Source of the DNA: Burkholderiales bacterium
GTDB taxonomy: Bacteria; Pseudomonadota; Gammaproteobacteria; Burkholderiales; Burkholderiaceae_C
Reading direction: 5' to 3'
Assembly: GCA_016191525.1 (NCBI GenBank)
Contig: JACPOK010000026.1
Location: forward strand, 186,001 to 250,000
DNA: 64,000 bases
This document shows positions 52,078 through 60,973 of the stretch, piece by piece; position 1 is the first letter of the stretch; the number at the start of each line of letters is the position of its first letter. A program made the position numbers and the translations under genes. A model generated the notes under the pieces. It was not told the origin of the DNA, did not search any database, and saw nothing but the letters and a program-made list of their open reading frames with translations.

Positions 52078-53819
52078 GCGACCTCGCCAATCTCCTTCAG
52101 GAACGAACTCCCTTTGCCTGAGGTGTGCATCAGCACGAGCCGGTCTTGCGCCCGTGTCATGGCGACATAAAGCAGGCGCCGCTCCGCGCGGATTTCGGTT
52201 CGGCCTGGGATGATGTCCTGGTCGACACCGAGCAGGAACACGTTGCGGTATTCCTGGCCCTTCGATGCGTGGAAAGTCGACAGCACTACCGAGTTGTCGG
52301 GCGATTGCTGCTCGCCGGAGCTCCGCGCTTCCTTCAGACGCGCTACCAGTGGGCCGCGCATCGCTATCAGGCCGCTCGCAACTGCCCGCAGGATGCCTGC
52401 CTTCCTTGCGTTGGCGAGGGTGTTCTCGGCATATGCATTTCTGACAAAGGCTGCGGCCGACCCGATCGAAGAGCCGAACTGGCGAGCCTGCAGCTTGTCT
52501 CGAAGCGTCATGAGTCGCTTGGAGATGTCCTGCAGCGGCTGGGCGTAGGGCGCGAATCTATCGAGGTCGCCCGGACGTTCGATGAGATCCCCTACGCGGC
52601 CGCGGAATTCTGCGTTGACCTTCGAGATGATGTTCTCGGGGAGTCCGCCAAGTTGCAGTGCGACGTCCAAGCCTCGCGGGTCGTCGGTGACCATGGTGGC
52701 CAGGACTGTCATGAGCAGCTCCGCAGGCTCTGACGTCCAGATTGAACCGCTGCTTCGGATGTACTTGACGCCACCCTCGAGCAGGGCGCTCTCGGCCTCG
52801 TCGAGCATGTAGTTGTTCCGCGCCAGGATCGCCACGGAGCCCGTCGGAACCTGGTAGCGGACAAGGCCCGTGTCGGCCACGGCAGATAGCAGGGGCTCCA
52901 ATCCTGCGACCACCGTCGACGAACCAGATGCCAGCGAGCTGCAGGAGACCACGGCGACCGATCCGCCTGAGCCGCGGCGCGGAAGAAATGTCTTCGGAAT
53001 TCTGAAACCGGCGTTGTGCGTGATCAGTGTGTTCGCCGCATCGACGATGCCTCGAAGCGACCTGAAGTTGTCACCAAGCATGACCATCTTCGCGTGGTGC
53101 TTCCGTGTGAACGCCTCCATGCCGGCGAATCCCTTGGCCCGCCGCCATTCGTAAATGGCCTGATCGTCATCTCCCACCATCGTTGTGACGATCCCAGCGC
53201 TCGCGTGGATATCTGCGAGGGCGTACTGGATCTCGTCGTTGTCCTGCACCTCGTCGACGAGAAGGTGCGTTGCGTCAAGCAGCGGCAGCGTGCCGGCAGC
53301 CATCCGGCGGACTGTGTCGCGCATGGCATCGAACAGGTCTATCGCACCGAGCGTGTCGAGCTCCGCCTGATAGGCGTCAAACCAATCCGGCAAGTTGCTC
53401 GGGTCGTAGTCGTCCAGGCTGCACTTGATCCGTTCGAATTCGACGCACTGCGCGGCGACGTCTGAGGCTGGGACACGCGCGGCCACGATCCTTCGCAGCA
53501 GGTGGACTTGGTGGCCAGGACCCAGTGTGCGCTGCGACAATCCGTGCTTTTTCCGGTGTTGCAACGCCAAGGAGTGCCACGTCGAGATGCTGACCGAGGC
53601 TCCGGTGCGAAGAGGAGACGTCCGGCTGAGCCGCTGCGACATTTCGGAGGCGGCGTCGCTTGTGAACGTCGCGGCGATGATCTTCGATCCTGGTGTGGCC
53701 GCCAGAAGCCGGATCTTTTCGATCAGGGAGGAAGTTTTCCCGGAGCCTGGGCCGGCAACTGCGACGCAGTGGCCAGGCTCTCGAATGAACGAGATCTGGT
53801 CCGGGGTGAACCGACTCAC
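52029..53819 (-). CDS. UvrD/Rep-like superfamily 1 helicase, 596 aa
   Basis: SF1A motifs: FTPDQISFI (Q-like), VAGPGSGKTSSL (motif I, 22-33), DEVQDND (II), GDDDQAIYEWRRA (III), LVRYQVPTGSVAILARNN (IV), VVLSTFHASKGQEYRNVFL (V), and YVAMTRAQDRLVL (VI). At 596 residues it is shorter than UvrD. It likely unwinds plasmid DNA in transfer, repair or mating. The GTG at 53819 overlaps the stop of the upstream gene (GTGA), so it is cotranscribed with the DUF1845 gene. It overlaps the TraB gene at the 3' end. Confidence 0.85.
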   Translation of the reverse strand: MSRFTPDQISFIREPGHCVAVAGPGSGKTSSLIEKIRLLAATPGSKIIAATFTSDAASEMSQRLSRTSPLRTGASVSISTWHSLALQHRKKHGLSQRTLGPGHQVHLLRRIVAARVPASDVAAQCVEFERIKCSLDDYDPSNLPDWFDAYQAELDTLGAIDLFDAMRDTVRRMAAGTLPLLDATHLLVDEVQDNDEIQYALADIHASAGIVTTMVGDDDQAIYEWRRAKGFAGMEAFTRKHHAKMVMLGDNFRSLRGIVDAANTLITHNAGFRIPKTFLPRRGSGGSVAVVSCSSLASGSSTVVAGLEPLLSAVADTGLVRYQVPTGSVAILARNNYMLDEAESALLEGGVKYIRSSGSIWTSEPAELLMTVLATMVTDDPRGLDVALQLGGLPENIISKVNAEFRGRVGDLIERPGDLDRFAPYAQPLQDISKRLMTLRDKLQARQFGSSIGSAAAFVRNAYAENTLANARKAGILRAVASGLIAMRGPLVARLKEARSSGEQQSPDNSVVLSTFHASKGQEYRNVFLLGVDQDIIPGRTEIRAERRLLYVAMTRAQDRLVLMHTSGKGSSFLKEIGEVAQGASSASPSPRRAAA

Positions 53820-54754
53820 GCCGGCAGATCGGACGGCTGCTCAGCGCCGGCGCCGGCCTTGCGGACGCGCTTGGGCTTTTCGCCAGCAGCTCCGCTTTCG
53901 TCGTTGGTCCCGGGTGCGGCCGAGTCGCCCGCGGCTTGCGCGTCGGCACTCGCAGGGTCGCCAGTAGCACCCGTGACGAGTCCAGCTGCAGCGACGGCTT
54001 GCAGGTCGTGACCTTCGCTGACGGTGAGATTGCTCATCACCTCGGAATCGCCCTGCGCGTCCTTGAGCAGGTCGGTCGCGACCTCCTGGATGTCCTTGCG
54101 GAGATTGGCGGCTTCCGGGTCGGCCGAGTCCATCGTGGAGCTGATGCGATTTAGCATCTTGAAGCACGCAGTGCGGGCTTGCGTGACGTCGATCTTTATC
54201 GCGTACAGCGCCTTCTTGATTTCGCGCATGCGGCCGTGGTGATCCTGCGGCTTCGTGAGGTTTTGAAGCCAAGCGGCCTTCGCCCGCGTGAAGAACATGT
54301 CCGCCTCGAGCAAGAGGTCCAAGTAGGAATTCGCATGCGGACTCGCGACGGGAGCTTCGTAGCTGGTCGGACGCGCATGGATGACGTCGACGACGGCATC
54401 GGGCTTTTGGTTGAAGCGCTTCGCCAAGTCCAATGTGCGCGTGACGAGCAGTTCACGGACGTGCTTGACCTTCTCCTCGATTGCCTCCTCGATCTTGTTG
54501 AGGGATGGATGGTCAACGCCACGGTATTCACGGGCCCGCGTCAAGGTGTGGAACATGCGGGCCAGGTAAAGGTAATCCCGCCGGATCAGGCGCCTGACCT
54601 CTTCGGACTCCAGGCGTATGGGCCGCATGATGGCCGCGCCTTCGAAGTTCGGTCCGAAGACGTCGGTGAGCGAGAAGCGTTCGGTTTCGCTGCCGAAGAT
54701 CGGCGCGTCCAGGCGCGTACCGGGAAGAAGCAGTGACTTGGTAGGTTGTTGCAT
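53816..54754 (-). CDS. AcaB-like DUF1845 transcriptional regulator, 312 aa
   Basis: The start is the ATG at 54754 (MQQPTKSLLLPG). A conserved helical core of about 200 residues contains SEEVRRLIRRDYLYLARMFHTL, ELLVTRTLDLAKRFNQKPD, ANSYLDLLLEADMFFTRAKAAWL. This is like DUF1845 proteins, to which AcaB of IncC plasmids belongs. AcaB activates the acaDC operon. The C-terminus is an Ala/Gly/Lys-rich tail. It is cotranscribed with the UvrD-like helicase. A CGTTTT-containing motif in the gap upstream (54811-54830) may be its control site. The assignment rests on family resemblance only. Confidence 0.6.
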   Translation of the reverse strand: MQQPTKSLLLPGTRLDAPIFGSETERFSLTDVFGPNFEGAAIMRPIRLESEEVRRLIRRDYLYLARMFHTLTRAREYRGVDHPSLNKIEEAIEEKVKHVRELLVTRTLDLAKRFNQKPDAVVDVIHARPTSYEAPVASPHANSYLDLLLEADMFFTRAKAAWLQNLTKPQDHHGRMREIKKALYAIKIDVTQARTACFKMLNRISSTMDSADPEAANLRKDIQEVATDLLKDAQGDSEVMSNLTVSEGHDLQAVAAAGLVTGATGDPASADAQAAGDSAAPGTNDESGAAGEKPKRVRKAGAGAEQPSDLPA

Positions 54755-54810
54755 GTGCCGGGTCCTGTTGGCTATCGAAGCCAATGTAGGGCCCGGCATG
54801 ACACCGAATG

Positions 54811-54830
54811 CCGCGCGAAAACGGCGAATT
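54811..54830 (-). promoter_or_regulatory. Motif shared with the TraI-gene upstream region
   Basis: On the minus strand the sequence reads AATTCGCCGTTTTCGCGCGG, 57 bp ahead of the AcaB-like gene. It matches AATTCGGCGTTTTGGCGGGC at 62059-62078, ahead of the TraI-like gene, at 16 of 20 positions. It could be an activator site (for example for the FlhDC-like pair). Confidence 0.45.
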
Positions 54831-54838
54831 TGGTGGGT

Positions 54839-55516
54839 TTACGCAGTCGGCGGCTTTACCGCTTCGGGGGACTGGCTCGCCGTGATGCGCCAGAGCAGGG
54901 CGCCCGTGACGGAAGCGAAGCCGTTGCTTTCGTCACCCGCAAGTGCGTCACGATCAAGGTAGATGACATCTGCGGTGTCATCCTCGGGATTGCGGGTAAA
55001 CCCGAGAATTTGCGCGGAAGGGCCTTGAACGCAGTACCGCGCGCTGACCTCCTGATTGTTCTCCACAAGATAGACTTTTCCGGGATTCGGAATGTGGACC
55101 CTGCGCGAGAAGATCAGGAAGTCGCCAAGTGAGAAACCTTGAGGAACTTGGCTTCCCAGCGGAAAGTAAAAGAGCGAGTCGACGGATTGGCGGTCCCACA
55201 TCAGTCCGGGGGGCAAGAAGATATTGGCCATGCTCCCGCCCAGGTAGTCGTAGATTTGCAGGTGATCTCGTTCGCTGCCGGTGTCGAAAATCTCTGCGGC
55301 CGGCACTTTGACGGCATCGCACAGTCTGAACACATCGCTAAGTGGAAGATCAGCATCCTTGTTGAAGAATTCGAAAAGGTGGTGAATTTCGTCACCACCG
55401 AATAAGCTCCGAAACTCTGAAGCGAAGGTGGGGAGGGACGTGTCGAGACCGTGGCGCTCGTAGGCCACTCTAAGTCGCTGTGCTACCAGCGACGCCGCCG
55501 CATTTCTCTCGGTCAT
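54839..55516 (-). CDS. S24/LexA-like regulator, 225 aa
   Basis: The ATG at 55516 begins a 225-residue protein. The N-terminal 75 residues look like a helix-turn-helix (ASLVAQRLRVAYERHGLDTSL ... VFRLCDAVKVPAAEIFDTG). The C-terminal 140 residues resemble an S24 fold (FPLGSQVPQGFSLGDFLIFSRR ... GKVYLVENNQEVSARY ... VTGALLWRI). The usual Ser-Met of the S24 catalytic pair is not obvious, so it may not self-cleave. In SXT-type elements an S24 repressor (SetR) controls transfer; that is an inference here. A dyad operator lies 18 bp upstream of the start (55534-55556). Confidence 0.65.
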   Translation of the reverse strand: MTERNAAASLVAQRLRVAYERHGLDTSLPTFASEFRSLFGGDEIHHLFEFFNKDADLPLSDVFRLCDAVKVPAAEIFDTGSERDHLQIYDYLGGSMANIFLPPGLMWDRQSVDSLFYFPLGSQVPQGFSLGDFLIFSRRVHIPNPGKVYLVENNQEVSARYCVQGPSAQILGFTRNPEDDTADVIYLDRDALAGDESNGFASVTGALLWRITASQSPEAVKPPTA

Positions 55517-55533
55517 TCATGTGCCCCACGGTC

Positions 55534-55556
55534 TTACAGTTTCGGCGGAAGTGTAA
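55534..55556. promoter_or_regulatory. Dyad operator candidate for the S24-like regulator
   Basis: TTACA, TT and TGTAA arms form an imperfect 23-bp dyad, TTACAGTT ... GAAGTGTAA. It lies 18 bp ahead of the regulator's start and so would allow autoregulation. The rest of the gap 55517-55771 shows no gene. Confidence 0.4.
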
Positions 55557-55771
55557 ACGCGAGCGCGCTTTCACCTGTATCAGGCGCGACTGCTAGACGA
55601 GGGAACGCATCGCCGCTGGGGCATCGAAAGGCATGGGCGCGCTACTGAAAAAGCCTTGAGACGCGCACTCTGCCACATGGTTCTGACGTCAAACCGACAA
55701 TTTGAAGCCTGCGAGCAGTTGCCTGGCCCTGCAATCTCGTTGGCCGCGGTTTCTGAACGATCGGCCTCTGC

Positions 55772-56164
55772 TCAATGCTTTCGCCGAAAGACTTCCACCC
55801 CTATCGCCTGGCAATCAGGATATACGTCCGGCTTTTCCGTCGAGACGCAGGCCGCAACTACTTTCGGGTGCGCGATCATTGCGGACAGAATCTCGTCGCA
55901 CAGGGTTTCTTGAAGTCCGATGTGTCCTTTGCTTACGCGCTCAGAGATGACTTCGCGGATAAAGTCGTAGTCCACAACTTCATTGAGGTCGTCCTTAGTC
56001 GGGGTCGAGGAAGCGAATGGCACGTAGAGGTCGACATTGAAGATGATTCGCTGCGGAGAATCCTGCTCGAAAGCGTGAACTCCAATTCTTACCGGCACTT
56101 CATAGCCTCGGAGAAACAGTCGTCGGCACGAGGCAAGCAAATCGGCTGGGGCGTTCGTATTCAT
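55772..56164 (-). CDS. FolB/FolX-like pterin aldolase or epimerase, 130 aa
   Basis: The ATG at 56164 sits in the TGATG overlap with the upstream gene and is preferred to the TTG at 56167. Landmarks of the FolB/FolX fold: LRGYEVPVRIGVHAFEQDS, VVDYDFIREVI, HIGLQETLCDEI (catalytic Glu region) and VSTEKPDVYPDCQAIGVEVF. Dihydroneopterin aldolase (FolB) acts in folate synthesis; FolX epimerises the triphosphate toward monapterin. Beside a FolM-like reductase, FolX-like activity is also possible. The two genes are coupled. Such pairs are normally chromosomal, so a plasmid copy is unusual. Confidence 0.8.
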   Translation of the reverse strand: MNTNAPADLLASCRRLFLRGYEVPVRIGVHAFEQDSPQRIIFNVDLYVPFASSTPTKDDLNEVVDYDFIREVISERVSKGHIGLQETLCDEILSAMIAHPKVVAACVSTEKPDVYPDCQAIGVEVFRRKH

Positions 56165-56973
56165 CAATGGTGCTTTTTAAGGTGGTCCTCAACAACGAAC
56201 ATGATGTCTCGATCGAGGGGTATGAGGTGCTGTCCATTGTCGACGACGACGGTGGTTCCGTTCATGCCTGGGATGGTCGCGACTTGTACGCAGGCATGAG
56301 CTACATCGGCTGGATTGATTGGACGCCGCAGCGGGTTCACCTTGGCCGCGAGCTGGAAGTTCTCGTCATTTTGCGGACCGCTCGGGAACATCAGACCTGG
56401 CGCAACTCCGCATACTCGCGCCATACCCTCAAGGGACAGGGCCTGCAAGTTGATGGCACGCTCGAGGGCGAGCTTCGTGACGGTGTAGGAGAAATAGTCC
56501 GGGTTCAAGTTGAAGACCTTCTGGTCCAGCACATGGATCGCACAGCGGTCGACGCCATCGCCGGCCACTGCCTGTTGTGCCAGCATCCGAGCGAAGGACA
56601 TAGGCGCGATGAGATTCACGCTGAGTTGGCGAAGGGTTGTTTCGGGGTCGAAATCAAGGCCGGTGTCGGGCTCGAAGGCCGAGGCGTTGTTCACGATGCA
56701 ACGCAGAGGTTGACGCTCGGTGACTTGTGCCATCAGTGAGCGGCGTCCGTCTTCAGTGCTGATGTCGGCTTCGATGGCCTGGGCCTTGTGGCCGTCGGAG
56801 CGCAGCTCAGCACAGAGCGATTCCGCTTCGGAGCCAGACGCACGGTACTGACACCACACTTGCCAACCGGCCCGCGCAAAAGCCTGACATACGACAGCAC
56901 CAAGCCGTCTCCCACCGCCGGTGACGAGGACGTTAGAGGGGAAAGTCGGGTTCGTGGTTTCCATGTCTCTCAT
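56164..56973 (-). CDS. FolM-like short-chain reductase (pteridine), 269 aa
   Basis: An SDR enzyme. TGGGRRLG (18-25) has the Arg-containing Rossmann loop of pteridine reductases, followed by NNAS and the catalytic YTVTK. FolM reduces dihydromonapterin (or dihydrofolate) with NADPH. The start may be the ATG at 56973 or at 56964 (GAGAGA upstream). It is coupled to the FolB/FolX-like gene downstream. Divergent from the molybdopterin oxidoreductase gene at 57097; the 123-bp gap holds both promoters. A fatty-acid or sugar SDR is possible, but the RR motif and the FolX-like partner favour a pterin role. Confidence 0.75.
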   Translation of the reverse strand: MRDMETTNPTFPSNVLVTGGGRRLGAVVCQAFARAGWQVWCQYRASGSEAESLCAELRSDGHKAQAIEADISTEDGRRSLMAQVTERQPLRCIVNNASAFEPDTGLDFDPETTLRQLSVNLIAPMSFARMLAQQAVAGDGVDRCAIHVLDQKVFNLNPDYFSYTVTKLALERAINLQALSLEGMARVCGVAPGLMFPSGPQNDENFQLAAKVNPLRRPINPADVAHACVQVATIPGMNGTTVVVDNGQHLIPLDRDIMFVVEDHLKKHH

Positions 56974-57096
56974 TTTATGGACACACGCGATCGTACCTTC
57001 CTCGCTTTGCGCTCCGGCTCCGGCGTTTTCGAACCATTCATAATTGGGCTCGCGAGCGAGGATCGACCCGCCCGAAAATTCCCAACCGGAGAACGT

Positions 57097-57618
57097 ATGA
57101 AACTTTTGCGATTCGTGGCAGCAGTTGTGGTTCTGGTATCGGCGTCAGGTGTGAGCCTGGCGGGTGTGAAAGGCAAGGTTGGATCGTGCAAGCCAGGCGT
57201 CTTCTTGACGGTAGGCGGCAAGATCAAGAACATGACGAACGCCGTGGACAAGACCTACGAATTCACGGAGCAGGAACTGCTGGCCATGCAGACCTCGACC
57301 ATCGAAACCTCGACAGCATGGACAGCCAAGAGTGCCTTTGTTGGCCCCAAGCTGGACGACCTGCTGAAGAAGGTCGGTGCGAGTGGAGAGACCGTTCAGT
57401 TCGTAGCGCTCAACGACTATATCGCCGACATGCCGTCGAGCGTGTCGGAGAAATACGGCGCCATTCTCGCGCACACGCGCAATGACAAGCGCCTTCTCGT
57501 GCGCGACCACGGTCCGCTGTTCGTCATGCTGCCGAGGGACAAGTACCCTGCGGAGCTGAATACACCGCTGGCGGCGAGGTGGTATGTGTGGCAGGTTTGC
57601 AGAATCGACGTGCAATGA
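57097..57618 (+). CDS. Small periplasmic molybdopterin oxidoreductase-like protein, 173 aa
   Basis: The start is the ATG at 57097 (CCGGAG upstream). The signal peptide MKLLRFVAAVVVLVSASGVSLA is followed by a domain with YEFTEQELLAMQTSTIETSTAW and FVGPKLDDLLKKVGASGETVQFV, then HGPLFVMLPRDKYPAEL and YVWQVCRIDVQ. This resembles the single-domain, cofactor-binding-type proteins of about 170 residues often encoded next to sensor kinases or diguanylate cyclases. It may be a periplasmic sensing partner rather than an enzyme. It overlaps the kinase gene by 4 bp (ATGA), so both are coupled. Confidence 0.7.
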   Translation: MKLLRFVAAVVVLVSASGVSLAGVKGKVGSCKPGVFLTVGGKIKNMTNAVDKTYEFTEQELLAMQTSTIETSTAWTAKSAFVGPKLDDLLKKVGASGETVQFVALNDYIADMPSSVSEKYGAILAHTRNDKRLLVRDHGPLFVMLPRDKYPAELNTPLAARWYVWQVCRIDVQ

Positions 57619-59360
57619 CGGCAGTAGCCGCGCGGCCTAAGCATTGGAGGTGGTACCTGCTGCTAGTTGTTGCAGGGGTAGCCCTCGCTGTTGGTGTGGC
57701 ATGGCGCGCGGTGGTGAAACTCGATCACTTTTTGTGGGCCACTTCAGGTTCTCAAGAGCCGTACTATTGGGCGATTGCGCAAGTCCAGATTGGGGCGCTC
57801 AACCTCAAGATGACACTGCGCGACATTTCGTCCAGCAATAAGGTTGATCGAAGCGAACTTGGGCTGCATGCAGACGTTCTCGCATCGCGTATTCGGCTGC
57901 TGACACAGCCATCGGAAATGAGTGACAGCTTTCAAGCTGTGCCAGGATTCAAGGAATATTCGGCTGCATTGGCGTCCTTTGGATCGTCGTCGCTTCCCCT
58001 TGCTGATAAGGAGGATTTCGGTCCCCGCGATGCGAAAATACTTGAAGAAGAACTGGACAAACTTGCGCCGGCAATTCGAGAGCTCTCTAACAATGCCTGG
58101 TTCCAAGATAACTTCGATCGGGAGGAGATGCTTCAGATGCTCGGGCGTCGTCGTGCCGTTCTGGGCGGACTATTCGTTCTGCTGTGCGCTGCACTGATCG
58201 CCGTCATGATTTCGTGGACGCGATACAGGTTCGTCGCGCTCGCGCGAGAACGAGCCTTGGACGCGGAAAAGCGCGCGGTGGAGGAGAAAACACAATTCCT
58301 CGGAATGGTTAGCCACGAATTGCGGTCGCCTCTACAGAGCATTGTTTCAGCGCTCGACGTGCTGGAAAGCAAGCGGGCATTGGCAGAGCACGCCGATGTG
58401 ATGAAGTCGATTCGTCGGTCGGCGAATGAGCTGGCGGTGCAGCTGCGTGACATCCTTACCCTAGCCCGCGGCGAAACCGGAAGGATCGAATTGAGGCCCA
58501 AGGTCTTTGAAGCGTGCGAACTCGTAGAAGAGACGGTGGAAAACGTCAGGCGGGAGGCCCAGGCAAAAGGCTTGGACTTTCACGTCGAGACGCCAGCAGA
58601 GCCGATCTTTCTTGTGGCCGACAGTGTTCGCATCGGGCAAGTCGTGCACAACCTGGTAGGGAACGCCGTCAAGTACACCGAGCGCGGGACCGTGTCGGTG
58701 ACGTTAATGGATGGTGGTGTGGGGACCGACAGTTTCCGCATGCGAATCGTGGATAGCGGTCCTGGCTTGCCGACGCGGGCCATGCTGACCGTGACGAAAG
58801 GATTGGACGCTGCCCCTGCCCTATTCGGGGAGCGCCGCGGAATTGGACTTGCGGTGGTTCGCGCGCTGTTGCTTCAGCTGGGCGGCGAGATTGCTGTTTC
58901 AGAAACCCCTGGAGGCGGGACGACGTTTGAGTTGGTGGTTCCTGCCGCTAAGGCGGAGGATCGGCCGCCAACAATTGCCGGTGGCGAGAAGCGCATCCTA
59001 GTTGTAGACGATCGGCCTGAGTTGTTGGCCGGCTTCGCGCAAGTTTGCACAGACCTGGGCCTTGAGTGCGATACCGCGTCGTCAGCCGTGATGGGGTTAA
59101 ACCTGCTGGCGGCACATGCGTATGGCGCCGTGTTGATCGATCTGAACATGCCCGGGACATCGGGAGTGCAGATGGCCAAGGAGGCGCGGACGTCTGGGGT
59201 GAATGCCGGCACCAAGCTCGTAGCCATGACCGCCGGGCAGGAGGGTGTCGTCGGAAGCGAGCTGGCCGTCTTCGACTCTGTCCTTGAAAAACCCGTGGGC
59301 CGCGAACAACTTGCGTCCCTCATGCAAATGGATCCGAAGCGTGTGGAGCAGCCGGCTTGA
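57615..59360 (+). CDS. Hybrid sensor histidine kinase, 581 aa
   Basis: Two transmembrane segments (about residues 12-34 and 178-197) flank a periplasmic sensor of about 140 residues. Then come HisKA with the phospho-His in MVSHELRSPLQ (about 233), an ATPase domain (HNLVGNAVKYT N-box, VDSGPGLP G1, RRGIGLAVVRALL G2), and a receiver domain (ILVVDDRPELL, phospho-Asp in VLIDLNMPG, and LEKPV Lys). It is coupled to the periplasmic molybdopterin-like protein, which may present the signal. The converging BetR response regulator (59376-60230) is the likely output. Confidence 0.9.
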   Translation: MTAVAARPKHWRWYLLLVVAGVALAVGVAWRAVVKLDHFLWATSGSQEPYYWAIAQVQIGALNLKMTLRDISSSNKVDRSELGLHADVLASRIRLLTQPSEMSDSFQAVPGFKEYSAALASFGSSSLPLADKEDFGPRDAKILEEELDKLAPAIRELSNNAWFQDNFDREEMLQMLGRRRAVLGGLFVLLCAALIAVMISWTRYRFVALARERALDAEKRAVEEKTQFLGMVSHELRSPLQSIVSALDVLESKRALAEHADVMKSIRRSANELAVQLRDILTLARGETGRIELRPKVFEACELVEETVENVRREAQAKGLDFHVETPAEPIFLVADSVRIGQVVHNLVGNAVKYTERGTVSVTLMDGGVGTDSFRMRIVDSGPGLPTRAMLTVTKGLDAAPALFGERRGIGLAVVRALLLQLGGEIAVSETPGGGTTFELVVPAAKAEDRPPTIAGGEKRILVVDDRPELLAGFAQVCTDLGLECDTASSAVMGLNLLAAHAYGAVLIDLNMPGTSGVQMAKEARTSGVNAGTKLVAMTAGQEGVVGSELAVFDSVLEKPVGREQLASLMQMDPKRVEQPA

Positions 59361-59375
59361 CCGCTGCCCCAGGGG

Positions 59376-60230
59376 TCACTTGCCTGGAATGAAGGAGCTG
59401 GCCAACGCCGCAGAGATGATCGGCAAGGCCGCAGGCTTCTCGAAGAACTTGAGCCTGTATTTCGCCATGGCCCCCGCGATTTCGGTTTCATCGGCAACAC
59501 CGTTGCGCATCTGGCCGGTGAGAACAATGATGGGGCAATGGGCATCATGGGCGCGAATCGCGGCCACCAGGTCGCGCGCCGTATCGTGGATCCTGTCCTT
59601 GGCGATGATCCAGTCGAGCACATAGCCATCGAACTCGCCGGCAGCCGCCGCAGCAGTAATTCGGTCGAGATCGGTGAACGCGGTCGGTTCAAAGCCAACT
59701 GTCGCAAGGAACGACACGATCAGTTGAGCACTTTCCGGGTGGTCATCGAGAACGGCAATGCGTCGACGGCTTGCCGACGTAGCCGAGGCGGGCTCCACAA
59801 CTAGGCGTTTGAAGTCGTAGGCCTGGGTCGCCAAATTGTGTTCGGCAGGCTGGACGATCCAGCTGGCATCGACCTTGGTGAGCACCAACGCCCCGATGCG
59901 AGGTTTGTGCACCGCCGGGCCGGGGACCACCCGGCAAGGTGTGTGGGTGGCACCTGTCACGAGGATCGCATCTACAGTTTCTTCATGTTGGCCGAGCGAA
60001 ATCAGTTCCGTCAACGATTCCCCAAAGTGCTCGGCCAGGGCCTTGAGCTCTTCAAGCTCCCAGCTCGCGTTAGTAGTTAGGCGCCGATTGCCTTGGGAAT
60101 ATGACAAGCCGAGGATTTCAGTCACCACAGTCGACTGCTGGCTGCGCAGCACACCATGACGCTCGAGTAACGCCCGCACGTAGACCGCGGCAAGTGAGCC
60201 TTTCTGGGATTGCGGATTGTTATCGCTCAT
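59376..60230 (-). CDS. BetR-domain response regulator, 284 aa
   Basis: The N-terminal 75 residues match the BetR domain of beta-proteobacterial regulators (VYVRALLERHGVLRSQQSTVVTEILGL, WELEELKALAEHFGESL), probably DNA-binding. A middle linker is followed by a receiver domain with IAVLDDHPES, the phospho-acceptor Asp in YVLDWI, and FFEKPA. It converges on the histidine kinase gene (15-bp gap) and is its likely partner. The start is the ATG at 60230, with no strong ribosome binding site. Confidence 0.85.
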   Translation of the reverse strand: MSDNNPQSQKGSLAAVYVRALLERHGVLRSQQSTVVTEILGLSYSQGNRRLTTNASWELEELKALAEHFGESLTELISLGQHEETVDAILVTGATHTPCRVVPGPAVHKPRIGALVLTKVDASWIVQPAEHNLATQAYDFKRLVVEPASATSASRRRIAVLDDHPESAQLIVSFLATVGFEPTAFTDLDRITAAAAAGEFDGYVLDWIIAKDRIHDTARDLVAAIRAHDAHCPIIVLTGQMRNGVADETEIAGAMAKYRLKFFEKPAALPIISAALASSFIPGK

Positions 60231-60583
60231 TACTATGTAGGCGCGTTAAGCGCACGTTCTATTTCGTTTTCCAATTAAGTCGTGCCCCGTCCCCTAATCC
60301 TGGACCACGTGACTGCGTCGCCGTCAATGTCGCTGCTCTACAACATCACGGCGCGGCACGACCATGTGGCCGCTCATACAGCGCGTTAGAGCGACTTCCA
60401 GCTCTTCCGACTGGCAATCACTGCTGGCTACCGTTTCCCCTCAGAAGTCTCCGCATTTCGCAGGCCTTGAGTCTTGGAAACTTTGCTTTCCCGAGGATCG
60501 TCCGACGGCTTCCACAGCATCGCGCACTTTTACAAGAGGTTACGCCGTATTTCACAAAATAAGCAAGAAGTGCGCTTTTAAGG

Positions 60584-60611
60584 TTGCGCCGGGCCATGCG
60601 ATGCGCATAAT
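60584..60611 (+). promoter_or_regulatory. Putative sigma-70 promoter of the FlhD/FlhC-like operon
   Basis: TTGCGC (60584-60589), a 16-bp spacer, then CATAAT (60606-60611). ATGCGCAT and TATGCGCT elements near 60601-60640 could be operator parts. A strong AGGGAGG site precedes the ATG at 60668. The upstream gap 60231-60583 shows no gene. Confidence 0.55.
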
Positions 60612-60667
60612 ACGCGAACAATGAGCATTCTATGCGCTGACCAATAATACTTAGGGAGGAACGCGAT

Positions 60668-60973
60668 ATGGACAACGCCGTCTTGAGCAAGGAAATTCAA
60701 GAACTCAACCGTCGGTACCTGAACCTCTGTGTCCGGGCCAGCGAGAACCAGCTGGTGGACCTGTGCCTGCGGACGAACGCCACGATGCCGTTCATTCGTG
60801 CGGTCCGGGACCTCTCATCGGAGCAGCTGGAAGCTTTGATCCAAACCCCCCGTTGCCTGGTGCAGCCTGCAGTCGATGAGCGGGCCGTGTCACAAGCGGG
60901 ACAGATGGCGTGTCCGACGACCCGAAGCATGTTCGTCGCCGCCGCATCCCAGGTGAAGCATGCAGTTGCATAG
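60668..60973 (+). CDS. FlhD-like transcription co-activator, 101 aa
   Basis: A small helical protein, VLSKEIQELNRRYLNLCVRASEN, LVDLCLRTNATMPFIRAVRDLSSEQLEALI, with the pattern of FlhD (the LNRRYLNL and LSSEQLEAL helices). FlhD forms a complex with FlhC to activate promoters. In SXT and IncC elements the FlhD and FlhC homologues (SetD/SetC, AcaD/AcaC) switch on conjugation genes rather than flagella. It overlaps the FlhC-like gene by 14 bp. The next genes are TraI-like and TraD-like, supporting a role in transfer. Confidence 0.75.
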   Translation: MDNAVLSKEIQELNRRYLNLCVRASENQLVDLCLRTNATMPFIRAVRDLSSEQLEALIQTPRCLVQPAVDERAVSQAGQMACPTTRSMFVAAASQVKHAVA

